From Bimastos eiseni (taxonomy: Eukaryota; Annelida; Clitellata; Crassiclitellata; Lumbricidae), in contig OY365813.1 in assembly GCA_959347315.1 (NCBI GenBank), positions 21,985,272 through 22,049,271 on the forward strand: 64,000 bases of DNA, given 5' to 3'. Below the pieces are notes generated by a model. That model was not told the origin of the DNA and ran no database searches. It saw nothing but the letters and a program-made list of their open reading frames with translations. The position numbers and the translations under genes were made by a program. Each line of letters begins with the position of its first letter. Within the stretch, counting starts at the first letter, position 1. This document shows positions 22,037 to 32,100 of the stretch, piece by piece.

Positions 22037-24031
22037 GTAAGCGGCTTTTAAAGCGGTCCGAGCATTTCATGAGCGATGTATTTAGCGCGTAGACGGACAT
22101 TATTAGATGATTTTTCAAAGTATTTTTACCATTTAAAAATGGTTTTTGAATGGTTATGTTAAACTGTTATATGATCTGATCTTGACAAATCTAATATATC
22201 TCTATGATCAATGGCTACGTTCTCTTCAAGTGAGATCGGAATAAAAAATTAAGGCAGCCAGGTTGAAATTCTAAAAGAGTGTAGATATTTGTCACAATCA
22301 TCTTTGTTATGACACAGTGTCCTAAGACAGCAGCTAGCCTCAGTGGTCGTCCAGCATGTGGTAGTGCCAGTCAAAATGCAAAATAATCCAAAAAGAGCAT
22401 AAATATTTTAGCATGCTGTTCTAACATAATTATTTTCAACAGCATTTTAACATTAGTGATAATAATGATTGTTATAATGATGATGATAATAATAATAATA
22501 AAGATTATAATAATGACACTTCTTCTGATAGTTTCTGAGAGCCTTATGGATCATACCTACCTCTGGCAAAAAAATAGTGATAATAATAATAATCAAATAA
22601 TAGTGACAATGATATTGATTATAATAGTAATGATAATAATAGTAATTACAATAATATAATAATAATAATAGCAATAATATAATAATGGTGATGATAATAA
22701 TTATGATAGTTATTATAATAATGATAAGATAATAATAATAATAATAATGATCGCTTCTATTCCTCTGTTTGCAGACAGATAGAAGTTTCTACGACCTGCA
22801 TTTCAACCCTCGTTGGTCGGACCGCAAGCCCTATGCCACTTGGGAGCCAGCTGTCACAGTTCAACGGAGTTTGACGGCCAGGAATGAAGACCTACCAAAA
22901 GGACATCTCCTCAACCATGACAATGGCACCAAAACAGATCAACCAGCGAGAGGTCGGTGGAGAATGGAACTTTGTAGGACAGTCATATCATAGGCTGACC
23001 AACTGACTTGGTTCTGTGAATAAGCTGGTTCCCGCGACTTGGCTTTTGGGGGCGTTGTAGAAATGCTGGTATTACGATTACAAATTGTTCAGCTGGGTAG
23101 AACAGGACCATTACCCTGTCTGTGGTAGTGTCAGTCCCAAGCCTACGAAAAGGCATCACCATCATCTTTGTTATGATACAGTGTCCTAAAACAGCAGCTA
23201 ACCTCAATGGTTGTCCAGCATGTGGTAGGGCCAGTCAAAGGCCTAGGAAAAGAAGGAAGGCGACACCAATCATATTTGTGAGAACACAATGTTGTTCAAC
23301 GGTTCCTAACCAACTGATACTGGTTTGACTATGTAACCAATGGTGGAACTGTGGTTTAAAACCGGAACAGATGATCAACCGATAGACTGAGTCACAAATG
23401 ATGGTTATGGAATGCTCTTTCCTTATCTCTGGGTTTCTTCCCTCCTCAATGCCTCTGAGTTTTCATATTTTTGCTATTATCGTTATTTTTATTATTATTT
23501 TATTGTTATTATCATTATTATTATTATGATTCGTTTGATCATCATTGTCATTATTAGTACTTATTACTATTGTTATTATTATTTTATTATTATTATTTTC
23601 ATCATTTTTATTAGGATTATTATTTTCATTATTATTATGATACTTTTGTTCATTATTGTAATTATTGCTATTGGTATCATTATTATTGCTATAATTGTTC
23701 GATTTTCGTTGCAGTTTCCGGGAACTATGGTCTGAAGGAAGAACTGCAGAAGAAATGGGGCGCGCAGAATTTTGGTTTGTCTCGCGGCGGTTTGAACACA
23801 ACCTACTCTGTCGACTACACGGATTGGCCAAGGAGGTCCCACTTTTACCGAATGGCCGCTCTTGGGGGCTCTGCTCGGCAGACAGTAAAGAGTGGATCAG
23901 TTCCAGTTCACTCTTTGGAAAGAAGCAACTACATCCCGACGACCTTGCATAACAGGTACTCTCTCGTGGCGAATGCACCGGAGTCCGGCGAAGGCTCCAC
24001 CAGATACAGCCGTCACATGGTGGTCAATTGA
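21938..24031 (+). CDS. CFAP107: CFAP107-like axonemal microtubule inner protein, 3 exons
   Basis: Exons 21938-22036, 22775-22952 and 23715-24031 join in phase (0 and 1) into 197 residues, close to the roughly 190-residue vertebrate protein (formerly C1orf158). The N-terminal signature PGWKIEPKYSPKVLIGNWYE and the C-terminal NYGLKEELQ plus a Tyr/Trp-rich tail ending in a VPVHS-type segment match that family as I know it. CFAP107 is a microtubule inner protein inside the A-tubule of ciliary doublets, so expression in ciliated cells and sperm is expected. There is no signal peptide or TM helix. The start is the only ATG in frame before the family signature (AAAAATGAT context). Introns are 738 and 762 bp and filled with AT microsatellite and family A copies. 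The gene is complete, and a hAT-like MITE lies within 100 bp of the stop. Confidence 0.93.
22293..22385 (+). repeat. Family A fragments in CFAP107 intron 1
   Basis: CACAATCATCTTTGTTATGACACAGTGTCC followed by GTGGTAGTGCCAGTC. The order is tail then head, so these are the end of one copy and the start of another. Related to 23117-23315. Confidence 0.65.
22450..22755. repeat. AAT/GAT-rich microsatellite in CFAP107 intron 1
   Basis: ATGATAATAATAATAAAG-type triplets in two blocks ending about 20 bp before the exon 2 acceptor. Confidence 0.85.
22775..22952 (+). CDS. CFAP107: CFAP107 exon 2
   Basis: Acceptor TCTGTTTGCAG|ACAGAT. Encodes residues 34-92 plus one base of residue 93. Donor GAGAG|GTCGGT, a somewhat weak site, phase 1. 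Confidence 0.9.
23018..23085 (+). repeat. Family C repeat (AATAAGCTGGTGC... type)
   Basis: GTGAATAAGCTGGTTCCCGCG...GGCGTTGTAGAAATGCTGG-TTACGATTACAA matches a family with better copies at 29508-29590 and 44062-44145. Probably a LINE 3' end by analogy. Confidence 0.6.
23117..23315 (+). repeat. Family A tandem pair in CFAP107 intron 2
   Basis: Two diverged copies in tandem, 23117-23204 (GTGTCAGTCCCAAGCCTACG...TTTGTTATGATACAGTGTCC) and 23215-23315 (GGGCCAGTCAAAGGCC...GGAAGGCGACACC). They share a CAGCAGCTAACCTCA linker with the intron 1 fragment, so the two introns exchanged or duplicated this block. Confidence 0.7.
23480..23700. repeat. ATT-rich microsatellite in CFAP107 intron 2
   Basis: TTATTATTATTTTC-type triplets up to 14 bp before exon 3, where they may serve as the polypyrimidine tract. 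Confidence 0.85.
23715..24031 (+). CDS. CFAP107: CFAP107 exon 3 (terminal)
   Basis: Acceptor TTTTCGTTGCAG|TTTCC. Completes residue 93 and encodes residues 94-197, stop TGA at 24029-24031. Contains the NYGL block and the Arg/Ser/Tyr-rich C-terminus. Confidence 0.93.
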
Positions 24032-24127
24032 GCAATGCTCGAGGTCTGTGAGCAGAGCACGGGATTCGGTGAGCAGAGATCAGGTGCTCTGTGGGACCGA
24101 ATCACAAACTTCTGTGTGTTTTTTATT

Positions 24128-24498
24128 AGGGATGAACTGAAACTCGGCTCGGACGCTTGGCCGAGTTTCATAGTACTCTGCATTACTCCGACTCGGACAA
24201 ACAATGGGTCCGAGTTTTAATCAAATTCTGCTTTCCGATTTCTTATTTTGAGAACATAAATAGAATGTCTTTAATGACAAAACAACAATTCACCTAACTA
24301 AATACACAAATACTTACTAGTTCCTATTCCCAAGAGTAAACTGAGGCAAAACGACAAATTCTTGAAAATTGTGCAAACCGTTCAGCCAAAAATTAAAAGA
24401 ACGAGACTTTTTAAATATTTAAAACTCGGATTCTGCACAACTTAAATTAGTAAAACTCGGACTCTGCAGAACATTGACACTCGGTTCATCCTTAATTT
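24128..24498. mobile_element. hAT-like MITE 3' of CFAP107
   Basis: Left end TAGGGATGAACTGAAACTCGG; right end reverse-complemented TAAGGATGAACCGAGTGTC. The interior repeats ACTCGGACTCTGCAGAACA words. The flanks are T-rich, so an 8-bp duplication is uncertain. It has no ORF. If the CFAP107 3' UTR extends past 24.13 kb the element is transcribed with it. Confidence 0.65.
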
Positions 24499-25560
24499 CT
24501 ATGTGTGAAGACTTAAACCTCAAAACTGATATCTTATCGGCTAACATTGTTTTGTTATACTGTATCGTGCTTTGTATCACATATCATGTTGCAAGAAAGG
24601 TATTTGGCCAAGGCTTGCCAGTGCTCTAAGTAGGATAAGCCAACCCTAATGAATTAATCATGGAATTTGCTACATAATCAAGATTTATGAGAATTCACAG
24701 TTTCTATCTGTATTAATGTTTTTCTATTGTTTTTTATAAAATACTTTTGTACTAAATATAATTAGTCTACGAAATCGTTAGTTTTTGCTGTTGAACACAT
24801 CTAAGATGGTTTGTGGCATTATGAGCGTACTTTTTTGCTCCAGTGGGCCTCTCACTATGCAATGACCTCTCCTGAGTAGGATTCTTGTGGGGATCTCATA
24901 TGCGTCTCTGCTTTGCCTGAATACCTTCCTTTTCACGAGCCTATCACACCAATGGCGCCTCAGAATAGTCTGCTGCAATAGGCACTTTTCAAATAATAAT
25001 AAAAGTAATAATAATAATAGTGGTAGAGTAGTTTAGAAGCATCATCTCGTTCTATATTTGCAACAAATCTTTGGTTATTAGTTGTGAGTTCCTTGTGGAT
25101 GGTCTGTGCCAATCTATGACGATAAATGCAAAATTTTTTTAACTTCTCTACTATAATATTTATGAATGTTTTGTATTGCTACTTTTCATACTCTAAAGGT
25201 TTGCTTCAAAATCTAAACAGTCTTAGACTTTCATACTTTTAGTAGTTTTAGTCTAACACTGTAAGGTATAGATGATGCTTTCATTTGTACAGAACAAATT
25301 ATTTCATTTCCTGTAAGTTTCGCCTGTATGGAACAGCAGATTTCGTCTGTATTGCAGTTGTAACCTAAGATTTCTATAAGTACCCTTGGGTTGACATCAG
25401 AGGTGCTTGCGATTTTCTAAATAACTTTATATTTGCTATAAATGATCAGTGATACTAACATGTTACACCACACAAGCCCATGTGTTCAAAATTATGCATC
25501 CTTAACTGATGTGTGAGTGACTGTATACTCCAGTCCTTGAATAAACTGGTCCATTACACA
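24499..25560. other. Intergenic; one degraded LINE tail
   Basis: CTCCTGAGTAGGATTCTTGTGGGG at 24868-24891 resembles the LINE tail CTCCTGAGTAGG...GGGGCGCTATATA, heavily decayed. Otherwise I recognise nothing. Confidence 0.45.
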
Positions 25561-25565
25561 AATGT

Positions 25566-25608
25566 TCACCATAGTGAGGTTTCTGAAGGCGCTAAATAAA
25601 TATTCTGA
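25566..25608 (+). mobile_element. LINE 3' tail fragment
   Basis: ATAGTGAGGTTTCTGAAGGCGCTAAATAAATATTC, the terminal part of the GCGCTATATAAAT family. Confidence 0.5.
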
Positions 25609-25847
25609 TATGTACATGCAAGAAAGCATGGAGAGAAACTGCAAAGATCTTATTTTGATGTCTGAGAATAAGTATTAATTTTAGAAGCGAATATCAAGTT
25701 TTGCTCTTTTGCTTCTCATATGTTTCTGTTTAATGACCTATTTCAGTTTAATGACCTGTTTCTGTTTGATGAGCTATTTCTGTTTAATGACCTCTGAGCT
25801 TTGGAATGAGGTACTATCATACAGTTGTATTGTATTGTGTTCTAGAG

Positions 25848-26100
25848 AGTGGCATTCTAGAGAGCATCATTTTAGAGCACAAGAACACTATTCGGGAGTG
25901 ATACTCTAGAAGAGAACTATTTGAGAGCACTATTCTAGAGAGCAATACTTGGAAGCACGATTCTACAGAGCATTTGTTGGGAGCACTATTCTATTGAACA
26001 TTATTTGGGAGCACTTTTCTAGAGAGAACTATTTTGGAGCAACTGTTATTGAGATCATTATTTGGGAGCACTATTCTATAGAGCATTATATATTTGTACT
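25848..26100. repeat. Degenerate ~28-bp minisatellite, GAGCACTATTCTAGAGAGCATTATTTGG unit
   Basis: About nine diverged copies of GGGAGCACTATTCTAGAGAGCA plus TTATTTG spacers. No coding potential. Confidence 0.8.
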
Positions 26101-27224
26101 CTTGCTGCAGATTGAAGTGTAACACGTCATTATTAATACAATGCCATGCACATCCTCTGTTCTTTGTGTGTAGGTCGTTTTAACATTTGAGAACTATTTT
26201 TCTTCAATATATAAAACCTAAAACTGCAGGACATAAAAACTGTTCGCTGTTTACATTATTAAATTACTTTGTGAATTTCATATTGACCGAAGTACATTAA
26301 GGAATTACAAGCATGGAACTGCTCGTTGATTGTAACTATAATCTAACATCTACAAAATTTAATGTGCTCATGCATATCATCATAAATAAGGCCTATGTGG
26401 TTAGCACTGATTGATTAAAAAAATACTTAATGAGCAGTTAGAAATTAATGTGACTTTCCCATCTGGCCTGGTATGGGCATTCGCAAATACTTTGAACGCT
26501 TGTGGGTCATACGACATAATAAGCTCAAGACTATTTCGAACCCCAAGCTATTGGCCAGCGTTAGCAGCAAGCAGGACCATACCGAGCTATAGCCTAGCAT
26601 CAATCTGGCTCCCCACATTTTTGAAAATAGAGCACTTTATGTTATAATAAGTTGTTCCATCCTGAAATTTGCACCCTTTCCACATTTGTACCCTGGGCCA
26701 CGGTCCCGCTGGCCCCCCTCAGAGCGGCCCTGACCACAAGAATATGACATCTTAATCAAAGGGACCAGTTTTGCAAGTGACTGCACAGAATCTTCAGATA
26801 AAGACAAAACAACTTGTAAATTATTAGGAAAAATAACGGACACATAAGGTAAATAATGTTTTTCCAACACTAACACGAAATGTGAAGTAATTGAACCTTA
26901 CATGGCACTACTAGGGAACTAGCGCACACCGCTAGCCTGAACGACAATATAGTGAATTACAATCAACAATTAATTTGAGATTGTCTGAAGCGCTTTTTGG
27001 CTGATTAAACAAAGGAAAAGAACGCTCGTGTTGCCTAGAGCGAAAACGCAGCTCTTGCTTCAAAATATTACACAACATATTTCACAAATTAAAATCACAG
27101 GTCATCATTATTGGCAAATGAAACGCGATTTGACAAGTCCAGGGTAAAGTCTTCATGTTATAGAGCATAAAAATACTAGTCGTCTCCTAGATGCTTGCAA
27201 AAAACCAATGCAAGTGTTTTTATG
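26101..27224. other. Intergenic, nothing recognised
   Basis: AT-rich, no gene or clear transposon seen. Confidence 0.45.
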
Positions 27225-27365
27225 CAAAAGAATACATGTACACAAAAAGACGTGTACACAGAAATTACATGAACACAAAAATTAGACGCACACAAAAAAC
27301 ATGTAAAAAATACATGTAGGCTTACACAAAAATTACATGTACACAGACACATATATAACAAACAC
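27225..27365. repeat. Degenerate ~17-bp repeat, ACATGTACACAAAAATT unit
   Basis: About eight variants of ACATGTACACAAAAATT. It generates a Cys/Phe/Val frame on the minus strand that is not a gene. Confidence 0.75.
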
Positions 27366-27529
27366 ATTTACACCTAGCTTATGTATACACAATCGTAAAC
27401 CTAACCTTCAGACTTCTAAAGTACTATTCTTAAGCTCGGCACGGGGCACCAGCTTATTCACAAGTGCTGCTTCATTTTGATAGGTTGTCCACATAAGCCA
27501 AGTGAAGTTTAACATCCAGTTGTCAAAGA

Positions 27530-27620
27530 GATCGAGACAGAGAGAGACAGAGAGAAAGAGAGACAGAGAGAGAGAAAGAGAGACAGAGAGAGAGAAAGAA
27601 GAGAGACAGAGAGAGTAGTG
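27530..27620. repeat. GAGA/GACA microsatellite
   Basis: GAGACAGAGAGAGAAAGAGA units. Confidence 0.9.
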
Positions 27621-28308
27621 TGGATTTCATTTAGGATGGGAAAAGAATGGGTAGATTATGGTACGAATGGGATTGTATACGCATATATACAGACACCAAC
27701 ACACACATACAAGGATATACACACATAAAGATACAAATGCAAACACACTTACAGGGCCACTATAAACAACATAGTATACAAACACACATGTACCTATGTT
27801 CGTGAACAAAATAAGTCTAGAGCATTAATTTCTGAACTGGTCGATATCTGAAGGACATTTGCAGGAGTGAAAATATACAGTAAAATATATACAATATTGT
27901 ACAGACAAAACGCATGCAAACATTCCCTACTACACTTGGCCCTCCTCCTCTTTACAACACCGGCTCCTTGCGTCATGTTCCGTTAAAGCATTGATTCTGA
28001 TATGATACAGTGACATCTATGATATGGATCTCAACTTTGGTTTTAACTTCATGAAATAAAATGAACTCAGTGTATAAGATTGTGCCTCTGAATCGTTGCT
28101 TCAAATGCGCATGAACTACGGCACTCACATCTCCATTATTATTATTATTGTTTACTCATTATTATAATTATTATTATTGTTTACTCAGTTGTGTTGTAAA
28201 GAGGTCGTGATATGGCTATCAAACACAGCGTTACAACTGCGCCAGGCAATGCTATATCAACACTAGAAGATCCAGATTTTGTACCTGATCTCATGCCATG
28301 GGAATATA

Positions 28309-28324
28309 CTGGGGGGGGGGGGGG
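28309..28324. repeat. Poly-G run
   Basis: Uninterrupted run of about 13-14 G. A similar 12-G run is at about 45342. Confidence 0.9.
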
Positions 28325-28351
28325 TCCAAGCAAGGCAGACCGAATAATATT

Positions 28352-28592
28352 ACACTAAAAACTTAGATATGTCTAAATTCTTAACTTCCCCTAACTGAGC
28401 CAAGATCTCTCAAATTGAATCCCTCCACTCCATTTCTTGGATAGAGCATTTGTTCAAAGGTTAATATGGCTGTATATTAAAAACTTAGATATGGCTAACT
28501 TCTTAACTTCCCCTTAATTGAGCAGAGATCTCTAAATTAAATCCCCCCCACCCTTTGTGGATGGAGCATTTGCTCAAAGGTCAATATGGATG
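28352..28592. repeat. Tandem duplication, ~120-bp unit x2
   Basis: AAAAACTTAGATATG...TTCTTAACTTCCCC...GAGC...GATCTCT...GAGCATTTG-TCAAAGGT-AATATGG occurs at 28352-28474 and again at 28477-28592 with about 15% difference by eye. Confidence 0.8.
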
Positions 28593-28597
28593 GCTTC

Positions 28598-28672
28598 AAT
28601 CAATGCAACTTGATATAGCGCCTCTTAAAGAAATTTACTCAGGCTTATCGCCTCTTTTCGACTCTAACTGAA
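28598..28672 (-). mobile_element. LINE 3' tail
   Basis: TTGATATAGCGCCTCTTAAAGAAATTTACTCAGG is the reverse complement of the GAGTA...AAGGCGCTATATCAA tail. Confidence 0.6.
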
Positions 28673-28878
28673 ACAATGACAATTTGTCAACTTGATCCAA
28701 GATCTGTAAAGTATACCCAAAATACTTACTAGTGGAAAACTTATTTAGAAGGACACATCAGATGCGCTTTCTCAAAAACACAGCAATGTAGAGAGGGGCC
28801 AGTGAACATATCTAGGTTCGTCAACAGATACATAAATACATATATTCGATTTAATCTTTCTTTAATTCAATTTAGCTA

Positions 28879-28884
28879 TTTATT
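28879..28884 (-). promoter_or_regulatory. Candidate polyadenylation signal for Eph
   Basis: AATAAA on the minus strand 10 bp after the Eph stop codon. This is unusually close, so a later signal may be used instead. Confidence 0.3.
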
Positions 28885-28894
28885 TCTACGGAAA

Positions 28895-29180
28895 TCACAC
28901 AAAGTAGTCGTTTGCTCCGGCGTAGGGTGCTTCGATTTTAAGGCATCGGATTGCTCGGAGCAGTGTTCTCTGATGCGCTGGAACAGTTATTCCCATCTGG
29001 TCGATGTCTATTTCGGTGAGATGAACGACGTGATTAACGGTACGGTAGCCTCTGTTGTGGAAATTCGGGGCGTAGCAGGCTAGCTGTAGCGAGGCCAGCC
29101 AATGACCGATCTCTTGGTTACCGTAGTGCTGCTGGGCGAGGCTGACTGGCGAAGTTCGAAGGTCTGGGGTTAGAGACGGA
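28895..29180 (-). CDS. EPH: Eph exon: SAM domain and C-terminus
   Basis: Acceptor TGTTTTTGTAG|T, first base completes Ser904. Encodes residues 905-998. The SAM fold is recognised by [18 protein letters not shown], then [20 protein letters not shown] and HQRTLLRAI. It ends ANDYFV, a hydrophobic tail that could be a class II PDZ ligand (inferred). Confidence 0.96.
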
Positions 29181-32100
29181 CTACAAAAACAGCACACGTC
29201 AAATAGATAGCTGGGTAAAGAATTGGTTAGAGCATTGACCTTGTAACGCAGAGAGCATTTATGGGTTCGATCGTCGTCCTCCCTAGAGAGGGTTACTGTG
29301 TAGGGACCTTGAGCAAGAACTCCTTCACTCACAGTTGCTCAGCGCCATCGAATGAGGTTTGATCATTAGTACATTACGTGGTTACGTTTCACAAGCAAAT
29401 AATTATAATAATAATAGATTTACCAGATATTCAAATTAATCAACAGTTGAACAACCAGACTATGACCTTCCTCGGACTAACCTTTTGATAACCCATTTGA
29501 TTTGACGCAGCGCTCGTGAATAAGCTGGTGCTCTGCGTTTGGCTTCCAAGTGGCGCTTTAGAAGTTTGGAGATTATGAAACGATTACTCATCAGATGATT
29601 CAGATCATCATTTAGGCCAGCAGTGCCCAGCACCGAGAGCACCTTTGAGCAGATATCGTGAAGGCGGCGGCGCTTTATAATATAGTCGCCCCTTCTCTCT
29701 GCTAATATCATTATTATTATTATTACTATTATTATCGTTATTATTTTTAATGCTCTGAGGTACTTCGTTTCCCCAGGGGCTTAGAAATTACTATTATGAT
29801 GTTGTCCGGAGGGTCAGGCCTCGTCTTCAGAGGTCAAAGGATTATTATTATTTTTATTATTATATTTACTCTCACTATTAGTGTTGCCGTTGTCATTATT
29901 ATTTTGGCAATCTCCGAATCTGTTAGTTCTCTCTCTCTCTCTCTCACCTGATAGATTCGTGCATTGATCCTCGTTGCGTTGGACCCTGTCTGAACGTCTG
30001 GAGGTTTCGGACTAAGTAACTAAATGATGGTCTCTGGTCTGGGATCTGAGCCCAACACTTGGTCATCAGCTGTGAGACAACCTCTGGACAGTTCTGTTTT
30101 CGACAAAACAAAAAAGAAGTTTATTCAGTTTTTATTTAAATTTTAAAGTTAATAATTGTGATATTGATATTATTTTCTGCTTTCGACACAACAAACGTCA
30201 GTTTATCCATACGATTATCTCAATTTTAATATTAAAAATTGTAGTGATATCTTATCTATATTACATGTTGCTAGACATACCTATTCATATCAAACTCCGA
30301 TACTGCTCGCAGTGCCAGTCCCAAGCTTGGATAAAGGAGGAGGGCGACGTTAATGATCTTTGTTATCAAACCAATGATCTGTTATTACAGTGTTGTTAAA
30401 CTGAAACCACTGGTCCAGTCTGCCACTATTCATATCTATACACCAAAATCATATTAAAGTCAAGCAATATCTTAACCCATGGAGATCATTCACGATATCT
30501 TCTCAAGCTATCCAGTAGCTCAAGTTATCCAGCGCCTTTTTCCGCACCTCTCCTATCCAAGTCAGACTCACCTGCGGCGCGTGGAGCCTGGTGCCGTTGA
30601 TGACGGCTCTGGCCACCTGTTCGTCGGGCCACGTGGTGTAAGGAGTTTCCCCGAGTGACATCACCTCCCACATGACGACGGCAAAGCTCCAGACGTCGGA
30701 GGCGACGGAGTAGCGTCGATGGGTGAGGACTTCCGGTGATGACCAACGGACCAGAACATTCTCCGTCTAAGACGATAAACAAGTAGAAGGGGCGGCGCTA
30801 TATAAATGCTCGATTACATTACACTTGATTTGTCCCTCCCATTACCTCGGATCGGAGACCAGAGCCAAACAAAGACGTCATTTTCCTCCATCTCACTCTG
30901 TCCCGCGCACTTCTGATGCAATCCGCTCTCGGCAGTCTCATCCACTCCTCGCTGTCATCCATCCACCGTCTTCTAGGTCTACCCCGTGCTCTTTTACCAT
31001 CCACCATTACACTACGTTCGCAAATAACAATGCTACAGCTGAGACTAATATGGAAGAGATATGAAGTCGACGAAAACTGGCAGATTTTGTGTGTGACTGC
31101 ATCCGGGACTTTTGCAGGATATATCGGCGTTTATTTTTGTTAACGAAATGAAACGACTTAATATATATAGAATTTGCAAAATAAATAAAATGTGTTCAAA
31201 TGAAGATTTTTGACTGGACTAGCGTAAATTTAGATGAACTTTTCGGCGATTATACGTTTAACGTTATCCTGCCAAGAACCCGGATGGTATTTCATTCATT
31301 AGCCTACATAGCCGATCACAGACATTGCCAGCAATGTATTAGAAAAGACGATCACTGATTGGCTGTCACGTTGCGACATTATACACCTTCCATATTAGCC
31401 AATGAGAAATGAGCAGTTGCTACAGCCATGTACAATGTGGAATTATATGATTGGGCCGAAATAATTTAACCGTCAGTGTGTACTCGCGATAACCGAATTG
31501 GCTCGGGGTGTACAACTGCATATGGGGCAAAAATCTTTAACCAAATCTGGGTGTGGGGTGATTTGAACCTCTGAAACTCCGAAAGATGGTTCAGCGAGCA
31601 AACCATTGCACCATCAGCACGATGAAATGCAATACGCAGAGTGGCAGAGTGTAGACCAGAGCAGAACGTAAGTGAAACATTGCACGCCAAGTGCAGACGA
31701 AGCCAAGCCACCCCAGCGCAACACATCCTCCTCATATCTAGATTAACCGACAAGAAACACACGAAAAACCTGGTCCAAAGATAAACAGGCGCCCTTCCCA
31801 GAACCAGAAGAAGATATGTTGATGAAAATGCTCATAAAGAAAGAACCGAATGAAGATAACACCCATCAGAATACACGTAGGTCCGAAAACGTACACCATC
31901 TGTCAAACATCTCCCAAAGAATAAGCATATTATAGGAAGCCCGCGAATGCTGCGCAGACGGACCCCAACGCAATCTGTCATAACAAGACATATGGACAGC
32001 TTGAAGGTGCCACATTAGGGTGTCATATAAAGGCGCTATATGATCCCTAGCCACCTCAGACCAATAATAATCGCTGTAGAGATCTTCTGACGTCGAATAT

